A DNA stretch of 6,916 nt from an uncultured Moheibacter sp. (GCA_937875605.1 CALLXZ010000482.1:1-6916); one strand, 5' to 3'; positions 1 to 6,916 are shown, numbered from the stretch's first letter. Numbers and translations: made by a program. The notes: generated by a model not told the origin, from the letters alone.

Positions 1-1017
1 ATGGATAATAAAATCCTGAATTCTTGTCTGATCGTTTCCAAAGATGAACCCAAACGTCAGGTCGTATTGGTAACCAAAGACGTAAATCTCCGGTTAAAAG
101 CGAAAGCGCTTGGAATAAAAGCAGAAGATTATGAAACCGGAAAGGTTCAAAATGTGGATAATTTACCCACTGGAATTCTTACTTATACCAGTTTTGACCA
201 GGAAATCATCGATTCACTTTATAAAGATTATGCCTTACCGCTTGACATGATCGAAGGAAAAATGGAAATTTCTCCCAACGCCTATTATATATTACAAGGC
301 GATAAGTCTTCTGCACTGGCTTATTATAATCCGTTTGAAAGACAATTGGAACGTGTAAACAAACAAACCGTTTTCAATATAAAACCTAAAAATGCTGAAC
401 AAGCTTTTGCCATACATTCGATTCTCAAAAAAGAAATCAAATTAGTAGCATTGCATGGTGTAGCCGGGACGGGAAAAACACTGATTGCGCTGGCTGCGGC
501 GATGGGACAGAAGAAAGAATACAAACAAATTTATTTGGCAAGACCCATTGTTCCGCTGAGCAACAAAGACATCGGTTATCTTCCGGGTGATATCAAATCG
601 AAAATTGATCCGTATATGCAACCGCTTTGGGACAATTTGAAATTTATCCAATATCAGTTTGATGAACACGATAAAGAATACAAACAAATCAATCTGATGG
701 TGGAACAAGAAAAATTGTTAATAACTCCACTTGCTTACATCAGAGGACGAAGTTTATCGGACGTGATTTTTATCGTAGATGAAGCGCAGAATTTAACCCC
801 TCACGAAATTAAAACTATCATCACACGAGCGGGTGAAAACACGAAATTTATCTTTACAGGCGACATCAAACAGATAGATACACCTTATCTGGACGAACAA
901 TCCAATGGACTTTCTTATTTGGTGGATCGGGTTCAGGGACAGAATTTATTTGCTCATATTCAATTAATTAAAGGAGAAAGAAGTGAGTTAGCAAATCTGG
1001 CAAATGAATTATTGTAA
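1..1017 (+). CDS. PIN-PhoH family ATPase/ribonuclease, 5'-truncated by window edge
   Basis: C-terminal 338 residues of a PhoH-family protein with an N-terminal PIN domain. The visible start (residues 21-44, with the TKD and AEDY acidic motifs) looks like the second half of a PIN nuclease fold, so the ATG at base 1 is probably an internal Met and about 100 residues are missing upstream; a complete member of this family is usually about 430-460 residues. The PhoH ATPase domain follows: Walker A GVAGTGKT at 153-160, RGRS at 248-251, Walker B ending in DEAQN at 260-264, and TGDIKQID at 286-293. In mycobacterial PhoH2 the same domain pair acts as an ATP-dependent RNA helicase and ribonuclease, so a cytoplasmic RNA-processing or toxin-like role is likely here (family knowledge, not shown by the sequence). 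The gene ends 113 bases before secDF, which has its own promoter. Family assignment is firm; cellular role is not. Confidence 0.93.
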   Translation: MDNKILNSCLIVSKDEPKRQVVLVTKDVNLRLKAKALGIKAEDYETGKVQNVDNLPTGILTYTSFDQEIIDSLYKDYALPLDMIEGKMEISPNAYYILQGDKSSALAYYNPFERQLERVNKQTVFNIKPKNAEQAFAIHSILKKEIKLVALHGVAGTGKTLIALAAAMGQKKEYKQIYLARPIVPLSNKDIGYLPGDIKSKIDPYMQPLWDNLKFIQYQFDEHDKEYKQINLMVEQEKLLITPLAYIRGRSLSDVIFIVDEAQNLTPHEIKTIITRAGENTKFIFTGDIKQIDTPYLDEQSNGLSYLVDRVQGQNLFAHIQLIKGERSELANLANELL

Positions 1018-1066
1018 AAAGCTTGAAATTGAATGTTGAAAAAAAATTCGGATGAATCTGTATAAT

Positions 1067-1098
1067 TTTGGTTAAGTTATCAGATACTTCTATATTTG
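1067..1098 (+). promoter_or_regulatory. Bacteroidota-type promoter of secDF
   Basis: TTTG at 1067-1070 and TATATTTG at 1091-1098 are separated by 20 bases, which matches the -33/-7 consensus of the Bacteroidota primary sigma factor (TTTG, about 19-20 bases, TAnnTTTG). Transcription would begin near 1104-1106, leaving a leader of about 25 A/T-rich bases before the secDF ATG with no Shine-Dalgarno sequence. This suggests that secDF is transcribed independently of the PhoH gene, although no clear terminator lies between them, so read-through is possible. Confidence 0.75.
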
Positions 1099-1130
1099 CC
1101 CGTTAAAAAATTCTTAATAAGACACCAGTT

Positions 1131-4046
1131 ATGAGAGGAAAATGGCTTATTGCAGGTATAGCGATTATTTTGGGATTACTTTCCATCAGACAATTAAGTT
1201 ATACTTGGTACACCAATAAAGTAGAGTGTGAGGCATACGAAAATTCAAGAGACGAAGCGCATGAGCAGATAGTATTGGACAGTTTGGCCAATGATACCCT
1301 GAAATTAGGGATCATCAACTACAATTACCGCGACGCAAAAAACAAAGAAATCAAATTAGGTTTGGACTTGAAAGGAGGAATCAGTGTGATTCTTCAAGTT
1401 CAGGTACGTGACCTTTTGGAAAATTTAGCGGATCAAAGCGAAAATCCGGTCTTTGTAGAAGCTTTGAATTCAGCCGATATAAAACAAAGAACACAAGGTA
1501 ACCGTGCGTACGTGGACATTTTCTTTGATGAATTTGAAAGATTGAGAACCGAAAAAGGACAAGGAAATCTGAAATATGCTTCGGCTGATGTTTTCGGAAA
1601 CCGTCAGAATGCTTCCTTTATCGAATTCAATGAGAGTGATGATGCGGTTAAAGAAAAAATCAAAAAGGACATCGATGCTAAAATCGGTACCGCTTATCAG
1701 GTAATTTCATCCCGTATCAACCGATTCGGAGTGGCTGAGCCGATCATCCAGCGTTTAGGTGGAGCGGCAGACGGACGTATCCTTGTAGAAATGCCGGGTG
1801 AAAGAAACAAAGAACGTATCAAAAACTTACTTCAAAGTACGGCGAAATTAGAGTTTTGGAAAGTAGAAGCCAATAATCCACAAGTTGCTTCTTATTTCAC
1901 AACCGTTAATCCTCAAAGTTTAGGTCTTAAAACGGATATGCAAAATCTGCAGAACGTTATCAAACCTGCTTTGGAAGGAAACTCACTTTTTTCAGTGGCT
2001 ATAAAAGATACCGCTGTTATGAATCAGATTTTGGCATCCACGGAATTAAAAGCCAGTATGCCATCCAACATTCGTAACTATAAATATTACTGGGGACAAA
2101 AACCGGTTCAAAGCAAAGACGCTACTTTAAACGGAAATTTCCTTTCCTTGTATGCTTTGAGCGGAGATGCAAACAATGCTCCACTTCTACCGGGTGATGT
2201 AATTGATCAGGCAACAGGAGAAAGAAACGCAGGTTCAATCTCGAACGAGCCAATCGTTACAATGAAAATGAATTCGGAAGGAGCGCAGAGATGGGCAAGA
2301 ATTACAGAAGAAAATGTAGGAAAATCGATTGCCATCGTATTGGATAACATGGTGTATTCTGCTCCGAATATCAACGAAAAAATCGCAGGAGGAAGTTCTC
2401 AGATTTCAGGTAACTTCACATTGGAAGAAGCACGTGACTTAGCAAATATCCTTCAAGCAGGTAGTTTACCGGCTTCGTCAAAAATTGTACAATTAGAAGA
2501 AGTCGGACCATCGCTTGGTCAAGAAGCCATCAACAGTTCATTGATTGCATTTGCTGCCGTATTTGCATTAATTTTAGCTTGGATGATTTTTTATTACAGC
2601 CGGGCAGGAGTTTATGCTGACATTGCAGTAACTATTAACATCTTATTCCTTCTAGGTTTGATGGTAGGATTATTTGGAGCAACACTCTCTCTTCCAGGTA
2701 TTGCGGGTATCATTTTAACACTTGCCATGGCAATTGATGCCAACATCATCATTAATGAAAGGGTAAAAGATGAATTGTTTCATGGTAAATCGTTAAAAGA
2801 AGCCGTTTCCATTGCTTACTCATGGAAAGGAGCGGTTTCGGCGATTGTAGATTCACACGTCACTTCCATTCTTACAGCTGCCATTTTATTGTATTTCGGA
2901 AAAGGACCGGTACAAGGATTTGCCATTACATTATTAATCGGTTTATTCTGTTCATTGTTCACAGCTATTTTCTTAACCAAAATGTTTATCGACAAACGTT
3001 TTGCTGAAGGAAAAACCGTTTCATTTTATACTAATATTACGAAAAATTGGTTTCAGGGAATGAGCATTGATTTTATGTCAAAACGTAAAATGTTCTATGC
3101 CATTTCTACCATTGTTTGTGCATTATGTATCGCCGTTATTTTGGTGAGAGGATTTGATTTAGGAGTTGATTTCCAAGGAGGTAGAACTTATACTGTTCGT
3201 TTTGATAAATCTGTCAATGCTAACGATATCCGTGAAAGTTTGGAAAAAACATTGATTGACGAAAGCGGAAATTCATCTGCTCCAACTGTTAAGATATTTG
3301 GTCCTTCCAATCAAGTTAAAATTACCACCAAGCTAAAAGCAGATCAAGAATCTACATCAGTTGATGAAGAAATAAAGACCAAAATATTTGAAGGTGTTAA
3401 AGGTTTTCTACCTGCAAATGCAACATATGAACAATTTTCAAGTGATAAAACGGACATAGGAATCATGTCGGTTGTGAAAGTAGGTCCTACCATAGCGGAT
3501 GATACAACTCGAGCTTCGGTAATTGCTGTTGTATTAGCTCTTTTAGCAGTTGGAATTTATATTTTAGTTCGTTTCAAATGGCAATTTGGAGTCGGAATCG
3601 TAGTGGGAGCATTACATGATGTTATCGTGATTTTAGGACTGTTTGCCGCATTCCATGGAATTCTTCCTTTTAACTTAGAAATTGACCAGGCATTTATTGC
3701 GGCGATTTTGACGGTAATTGGTTATTCCATTAATGACTCGGTAATTATCTTTGACCGAATTCGTGAATATTTAGGATTGTATCCAAAAATGCCTTTCGAT
3801 GAATTGATTAATAAATCGACTAATAACACGCTTTCGAGAACGATTAACAATTCGTTGAGTATGTTCTTAGTAGTTGTTATCATCTTTATTTTCGGTGGAG
3901 AAACCATCAAAGGATTTATGTTTGCGATGATAATCGGGGTAATTGTCGGAACGTATTCATCTATTTACATTTCTTCTCAGGTGATGTATGATTTGACTAA
4001 GAAAAGTCAGAATAAGAAAATTGCGACTTCATCAATCGAAGCTTAA
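1131..4046 (+). CDS. secDF: Protein translocase subunit SecDF (fused SecD-SecF)
   Basis: Inner-membrane RND-type accessory subunit of the Sec translocon that uses the proton gradient to pull exported proteins to the periplasmic side. The SecD half has TM1 at about residues 5-20, LGLDLKGG at 76-83, a large periplasmic P1 domain up to about 470, then five membrane segments between about 471 and 618. The SecF half has TM7 at about 654-673, LGVDFQGG at 677-684, a periplasmic domain to about 795, then five segments to about 949, making twelve in all. The proton-path residues can be placed: Asp536 in AMAIDAN (Thermus D340), Asp869 in GYSINDS (Thermus D637) and Arg903 in LSRT (Thermus R671). The length is near the sum of E. 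coli SecD and SecF, so the fusion is complete. The start at 1131 fits the TM1 position and lies about 25 bases after the predicted transcription start. After Arg903 the sequence is NNSLSM where many SecF proteins have a TSxTT-like stretch. Confidence 0.97.
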   Translation: MRGKWLIAGIAIILGLLSIRQLSYTWYTNKVECEAYENSRDEAHEQIVLDSLANDTLKLGIINYNYRDAKNKEIKLGLDLKGGISVILQVQVRDLLENLADQSENPVFVEALNSADIKQRTQGNRAYVDIFFDEFERLRTEKGQGNLKYASADVFGNRQNASFIEFNESDDAVKEKIKKDIDAKIGTAYQVISSRINRFGVAEPIIQRLGGAADGRILVEMPGERNKERIKNLLQSTAKLEFWKVEANNPQVASYFTTVNPQSLGLKTDMQNLQNVIKPALEGNSLFSVAIKDTAVMNQILASTELKASMPSNIRNYKYYWGQKPVQSKDATLNGNFLSLYALSGDANNAPLLPGDVIDQATGERNAGSISNEPIVTMKMNSEGAQRWARITEENVGKSIAIVLDNMVYSAPNINEKIAGGSSQISGNFTLEEARDLANILQAGSLPASSKIVQLEEVGPSLGQEAINSSLIAFAAVFALILAWMIFYYSRAGVYADIAVTINILFLLGLMVGLFGATLSLPGIAGIILTLAMAIDANIIINERVKDELFHGKSLKEAVSIAYSWKGAVSAIVDSHVTSILTAAILLYFGKGPVQGFAITLLIGLFCSLFTAIFLTKMFIDKRFAEGKTVSFYTNITKNWFQGMSIDFMSKRKMFYAISTIVCALCIAVILVRGFDLGVDFQGGRTYTVRFDKSVNANDIRESLEKTLIDESGNSSAPTVKIFGPSNQVKITTKLKADQESTSVDEEIKTKIFEGVKGFLPANATYEQFSSDKTDIGIMSVVKVGPTIADDTTRASVIAVVLALLAVGIYILVRFKWQFGVGIVVGALHDVIVILGLFAAFHGILPFNLEIDQAFIAAILTVIGYSINDSVIIFDRIREYLGLYPKMPFDELINKSTNNTLSRTINNSLSMFLVVVIIFIFGGETIKGFMFAMIIGVIVGTYSSIYISSQVMYDLTKKSQNKKIATSSIEA

Positions 4047-4071
4047 TTTTTGATTGAATTCAAATAAAAAC

Positions 4072-4101
4072 AAAAGGACACTTTAACGAGTGTCCTTTTT
4101 T
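4072..4101. terminator. Bidirectional intrinsic terminator between convergent genes
   Basis: AAAAGGACACT (4072-4082) pairs perfectly over 11 bp with AGTGTCCTTTT (4089-4099) around a six-base loop. Read rightward, the stem begins 25 bases after the secDF stop and ends in a run of six T. Read leftward, it begins immediately after the phosphoesterase stop codon and is followed by a T-rich tail (TTTTGTTTTTATTTG). It should end transcription from both sides. Confidence 0.88.
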
Positions 4102-4726
4102 AATTTCCTTTGTCTTTATCGTGAACTTTCAGACTATGAATGACTTTTACCGTTCCGCCAGAATCTACTATTGCGGCGGATAATTTTTTACCAAATCCCG
4201 CTCCGGTGTCCAAATACCAGGCATCTGCTTGTTCATCATAAACAGGTTCTTCCATCACAACATGACCAATGAATTGTCTTTTTCCGATGTTCTTTAATGG
4301 TTTTCGATTAAACAATTCTTCCAGATTGGATTCATCCGCAGGAAAATCAGCATCTTCTGCGATTCCTGCGTGTGAAGCATACACCACTCCATTTTGCCAA
4401 TGGTGTGGCAATTTCATCATCCAATTTAAAGTCTGAATGTAATCCAGATTATAATATTCAAATTTTTGTTTGACGGGAAGTGTAATGGAATCACGGTAAT
4501 ATTGCTCAAAAAGATATTCGTTATTTCCTTTTAGGATTATTAATTTTTCTTTGTAAGCTTTTTGGAGTTGAAGTAAGAATTCAATCACTGCAAAGGTATG
4601 TTTGCCTTTGTTGACAAAATCACCCAGGACGATGAGTTTTTCTTCCTCAGGATTCCAGAATTTATCCAGCATCTCCCGAAGAGTGAAATAACAACCGTGT
4701 ATGTCGGCAATGATGAAGTAATTCAT
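4100..4726 (-). CDS. PPP-like metallophosphoesterase with altered active-site motifs
   Basis: 208-residue calcineurin-like phosphoesterase resembling the small bacterial PPP (lambda phosphatase-like) group. The dimetal ligands appear in order: Asp8 and His10 (ADIHG), Asp36 (GDFVNKG, 35-41), Asn68 (GNNE, 67-70), His119 (SHAG) and His155 (IGHV); the family's C-terminal DTGAGFG lies at 173-179. Two motifs depart from the canon: GDxVDRG is GDFVNKG, so the phosphate-binding Arg is Lys40 and the preceding Asp is Asn39, and GNHE is GNNE, so the general-acid His is Asn69. The fold and metals therefore look intact while the chemistry may be weaker or altered. There is no signal peptide, so it is probably cytoplasmic. 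It lies 92 bases after the TPR gene on the same strand, and its TAA touches the convergent terminator. The substrate (phosphoprotein, dinucleotide or other) cannot be told. Confidence 0.88.
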   Translation of the reverse strand: MNYFIIADIHGCYFTLREMLDKFWNPEEEKLIVLGDFVNKGKHTFAVIEFLLQLQKAYKEKLIILKGNNEYLFEQYYRDSITLPVKQKFEYYNLDYIQTLNWMMKLPHHWQNGVVYASHAGIAEDADFPADESNLEELFNRKPLKNIGKRQFIGHVVMEEPVYDEQADAWYLDTGAGFGKKLSAAIVDSGGTVKVIHSLKVHDKDKGN

Positions 4727-4742
4727 TCTGTGTGAATTATTT

Positions 4743-4750
4743 CAAATTTA
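4743..4750 (-). promoter_or_regulatory. Candidate -7 element for the metallophosphoesterase gene
   Basis: On the minus strand TAAATTTG is an exact match to the Bacteroidota -7 element TAnnTTTG, 16 bases before the ATG at 4726. No good TTG stands at the expected -33 distance (the bases there are AT-rich), so the promoter is possible but incomplete. It would give a very short leader, with no Shine-Dalgarno sequence visible. Confidence 0.4.
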
Positions 4751-4792
4751 TTCAATTCTAAAGGTAACGAATTTAAATTAGCGTAAAATTTA

Positions 4793-4815
4793 GGTTGTCA
4801 TTTCGTTTAACAACC
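4793..4815 (-). terminator. Weak hairpin after the TPR gene
   Basis: GGTTGT and ACAACC can form a 6-bp stem with an 11-base loop just after the TAG stop of the TPR gene (minus strand), followed by TAAATTTT. The stem is short and the T run interrupted, so it may be a leaky terminator or only a transcript-end hairpin. Some read-through into the phosphoesterase gene is plausible. Confidence 0.3.
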
Positions 4816-4818
4816 GGG

Positions 4819-6201
4819 CTATTTCTTCTTGGCTCTTTTACGATTTCCCGATTGATAACGGTTTTCCAAAATCGGGTATTTTTTAAACATTTCGACTTGG
4901 AGCGATCCGTTCATTTCTGAAGCTTTTTTAAAAGCTGCTTCACCGTTTTCTTCCTCGCCCAGCAAATAGAAACAATTACTCAATTGGTAATATAATTCAG
5001 CGCGGTTAAAATGTTTTAAACCTCGGTAAACCGCTTCAATTCCTTTTTGGTAATCACCGATGGTAATCAAGGTTTCCGTCAATCCTAACCAATTGTAAAA
5101 ATTATTGGGTTCCAATTCTACCAAACGATAATAGTCCAACGTAGATTCTTCAAAACGAACTAACTGTATGTGTAAATACGCTCTTCTTTTCCAATAATCG
5201 AAATTCAATCCATCCAAATCAATCGCACGATTCAGGTAATAAAGTGCCTCGTCGTAATTTCCGATGCTTTCGTATAAATCAGAAGTCGCCACCCAGGCCT
5301 GATCCAATTGCGGATCTTCATGAATTGACTGGTGAAAAGCTTTTAACGCTTTAAAAGGTTTTCCCAATTTCACATAACAGCTCCCGATTTGCAAAAATGT
5401 ATAAGCCGCCGAATCATCCAGTTCCAAAGTTTCTTCATATACTTTGATGGCTTCTTCGTAATCTTCTAATTTCTCTAGACAAGCAGCCTTTTGGGTATAT
5501 GCCATAATGCTTTTCGGATTGATCAGCGTGGCATAATCAAATGCCCGATGCGCTTGTTCATAATCCTTCATCAACATATATTGCTGTCCTAATTGCGACC
5601 AGGCAATTTCTGAATACGGACGTAAATCTATGTATTGTAAAAGAAATTCCTCACATTCTTTGTTCAAATGTAAATCTTCAAAACACTGTACACACGAGAA
5701 AAAAGCAAAATCATCGTCTAAATCCAATTCCAATGCCTTTTTGAAACAATAAAGCGCCTGACTGATTTCATTCAGATTCAGGTACTCATTTCCCATACAA
5801 TTGTAGATATATTCGCGGTCATCTCCGAATTCCAATGCTTTTTCATAAAACTGAATGGCTTTTTTCGGATTTTCTTTCAACGACCAAAAACGCGCTACGC
5901 AAATTACATAATCCACATCATTTGCTCCCACATCTTTTAATTCGCTTATCAGTGCAGCGGCCGCTTTCAAACGATCAATTGCTAATAAATATTCTAATTT
6001 TTTAATCTGAATTTCAGTATTAGTTGGATACATTTCCAGTGCATAATCCAACGATTTTTTGGCGTAAGGCAGATCGCCTACATCCAGATAATACGCTATT
6101 ATTTCATAAAATTCCTCTGTATCGAAATAAAATTTCTCCTTGTTATCGAGCATCTGCTCAAAACGTTCTATCAAATCATTATTTAAAAATCCCTCTTCCA
6201 C
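4819..6201 (-). CDS. Tetratricopeptide-repeat protein, GTG start
   Basis: 460-residue protein built almost wholly of TPR units of about 34 residues, roughly 11-12 in tandem from residue 29 to about 434. Clear units include 131-164, 199-232, 233-266, 267-300, 301-334 and 335-368, with the usual helix-pair pattern (for example NYDEALYYLNRAIDLD, 315-330). There is no signal peptide or membrane segment, so it should act in the cytoplasm as a protein-binding scaffold. The last residues are strongly basic (NRKRAKKK). The start is GTG at 6201-6199: an in-frame TAA lies four codons upstream, there is no ATG in between, and the next Met is residue 17. Residues 10-40 (IERFEQML and the acidic FDTEEFYEII stretch) resemble the N-terminus of a TPR protein I recall as widespread in Flavobacteriia, which favours the GTG over Met17. 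It lies between glmM and the phosphoesterase on the same strand. Its partner and function are unknown. Confidence 0.9.
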   Translation of the reverse strand: MEEGFLNNDLIERFEQMLDNKEKFYFDTEEFYEIIAYYLDVGDLPYAKKSLDYALEMYPTNTEIQIKKLEYLLAIDRLKAAAALISELKDVGANDVDYVICVARFWSLKENPKKAIQFYEKALEFGDDREYIYNCMGNEYLNLNEISQALYCFKKALELDLDDDFAFFSCVQCFEDLHLNKECEEFLLQYIDLRPYSEIAWSQLGQQYMLMKDYEQAHRAFDYATLINPKSIMAYTQKAACLEKLEDYEEAIKVYEETLELDDSAAYTFLQIGSCYVKLGKPFKALKAFHQSIHEDPQLDQAWVATSDLYESIGNYDEALYYLNRAIDLDGLNFDYWKRRAYLHIQLVRFEESTLDYYRLVELEPNNFYNWLGLTETLITIGDYQKGIEAVYRGLKHFNRAELYYQLSNCFYLLGEEENGEAAFKKASEMNGSLQVEMFKKYPILENRYQSGNRKRAKKK

Positions 6202-6232
6202 ACTACGAATTTACGGATAAGTTAAGTTGTTT

Positions 6233-6261
6233 ACGATATATTTTTTTTCAGTTTTACACAA
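6233..6261 (-). promoter_or_regulatory. Possible promoter of the TPR gene
   Basis: In the 133-base gap between glmM and the TPR gene, the minus strand has TTG (6261-6259), then 18 bases that include a run of eight A, then TATATCGT (6240-6233), which matches the TAnnTTTG element at six of eight positions. The predicted start of transcription would be about 25 bases before the GTG. The match is imperfect; the rest of this gap is A/T-rich, with no strong terminator hairpin after glmM. Confidence 0.3.
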
Positions 6262-6334
6262 TGAATGAACAAGTTCTTAATTGTATTAAAAATCAAGTTA
6301 TGCGAATTTGATAAGTCTATAAAGGATTGAATAA

Positions 6335-6916
6335 TCAATTCAACCTTTTCAATTCATCAATAAAACGATCTGCCAAAGCATCTGCTTTTTCCTGAGTCGG
6401 AGCTTCGGTATAAATTCGGATGATTGGCTCTGTATTGGACTTTCGTAAATGAACCCATTCGTCCGCAAAATCAATTTTCACACCGTCAACAGTTGAAATT
6501 TCTTCTGAATTGTATTTTTCTTCTACTTTTTTTAAAATTGCATCCACCTCAATTCCTGCTTCCAAATCGATTTTCTTTTTCCCCATAAAATATGACGGAT
6601 AAGAATCACGCAATTCTCTTACCGATTTTTCCTGTTCTGCCAAATGACTCAAAAACAAAGCAATCCCAACCAAAGAATCACGACCATAATGCAATTCAGG
6701 ATAAATGATACCGCCGTTTCCTTCGCCACCGATTTTTGCACCTATTTCTTTCATTTTGGTAACCACATTTACTTCTCCTACGGCAGAAGCTTCGTATTTC
6801 TGACCATGTTTCTGAGCGATGTCACGCAAAGCTCTCGAAGAAGAAAGATTGGAAACAGTTCCTGAAGCCGTTTTTCCCAAAACATAATCTGCAACTGCGA
6901 CCAAAGTATATTCTTC
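6335..6916 (-). CDS. glmM: Phosphoglucosamine mutase (GlmM-type), C-terminal part, 5' end outside window
   Basis: The last 193 codons of an alpha-D-phosphohexomutase. The frame is open to the window edge (EEYT then LVAVADYVL), so the start lies beyond 6916; a full member has about 450-465 residues, so domains 1 and 2, including the catalytic phosphoserine, are not seen. Numbering from the edge, domain 3 carries the sugar-binding loop GEGNGG at about 64-69, and domain 4 the phosphate-binding loop RKSNTEP at about 158-164. GlmM converts glucosamine-6-phosphate to glucosamine-1-phosphate, the precursor route to UDP-GlcNAc for peptidoglycan and LPS, in the cytoplasm. GEGNGG differs from the GEQSGH/GEESGH loops of proteobacterial enzymes and is shared by GlmM and phosphomannomutase-like proteins of Bacteroidota and archaea, so phosphomannomutase/phosphoglucomutase activity cannot be excluded. 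The gene ends in TGA, 133 bases before the TPR gene on the same strand. Confidence 0.88.
   Translation of the reverse strand, partial: EEYTLVAVADYVLGKTASGTVSNLSSSRALRDIAQKHGQKYEASAVGEVNVVTKMKEIGAKIGGEGNGGIIYPELHYGRDSLVGIALFLSHLAEQEKSVRELRDSYPSYFMGKKKIDLEAGIEVDAILKKVEEKYNSEEISTVDGVKIDFADEWVHLRKSNTEPIIRIYTEAPTQEKADALADRFIDELKRLN

Noticed and set aside
324..708. Two overlapping minus-strand open frames inside the PhoH gene
   Set aside because: They are antisense to the conserved Walker A region, Cys/Phe-rich and resemble no family; they are shadows of the real gene.
1018..1066. A possible terminator after the PhoH gene (ATTC-GGAT-GAAT near 1047)
   Set aside because: The stem is only 4 bp and no T run follows it.
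2822..3007. 61-codon plus-strand frame inside secDF
   Set aside because: It is a +1 frame within a conserved membrane region of SecDF and the main frame is unbroken, so there is no sign of frameshifting.
3722..3910. 62-codon minus-strand frame inside secDF
   Set aside because: Antisense to the SecF proton-path segment, with no start signal or known domain.
6270..6299. CAAGTT repeated 24 bases apart and a TTAATTGTATTAA near-palindrome
   Set aside because: Short, A/T-only patterns are expected by chance in a low-GC intergenic gap, and they do not line up with a promoter or a terminator.
6024..6311. 95-codon open frame on the plus strand
   Set aside because: It lies mostly antisense to the TPR gene, has no recognisable domain or promoter, and looks like chance openness opposite a real gene.
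6902..6904. TTG as a start codon of a 189-residue protein
   Set aside because: The frame stays open to the window edge, and the residues before it (EEYT) fit the phosphohexomutase family, so this Leu is internal.

Overview
The window is ordinary low-GC chromosomal DNA from a member of the Bacteroidota, most likely Flavobacteriia. Three things point there. SecD and SecF are fused into one 971-residue protein. The promoter ahead of it follows the Bacteroidota TTTG / TAnnTTTG pattern rather than -35/-10 boxes. No start codon in view is preceded by a clear Shine-Dalgarno sequence. The genus cannot be fixed from sequence alone.

Layout. Two genes run rightward: a PIN-PhoH ATPase, cut off at its 5' end by the window edge (1-1017), and secDF (1131-4046), which has its own promoter. 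Three genes run leftward from the right edge: the C-terminal part of a phosphoglucosamine mutase (GlmM-type, 6335-6916, 5' end outside the window), a 460-residue TPR-repeat protein starting with GTG (4819-6201), and a small PPP-like metallophosphoesterase (4100-4726). The two groups converge on a perfect 11-bp hairpin at 4072-4099 that reads as a terminator in both directions and directly abuts the phosphoesterase stop codon. No stretch without a gene exceeds about 135 bases.

Functions. The genes are mostly housekeeping: RNA-associated ATPase/nuclease (PIN-PhoH), proton-driven protein export (SecDF), and amino-sugar supply for peptidoglycan and LPS (GlmM). The TPR protein is a cytoplasmic scaffold-like protein of unknown role. 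The phosphoesterase keeps the metal ligands of the PPP fold but has changed phosphate-binding and general-acid residues, which is the most interesting point here. I found no mobile element, CRISPR array, RNA gene or evidence of a new multi-gene system.
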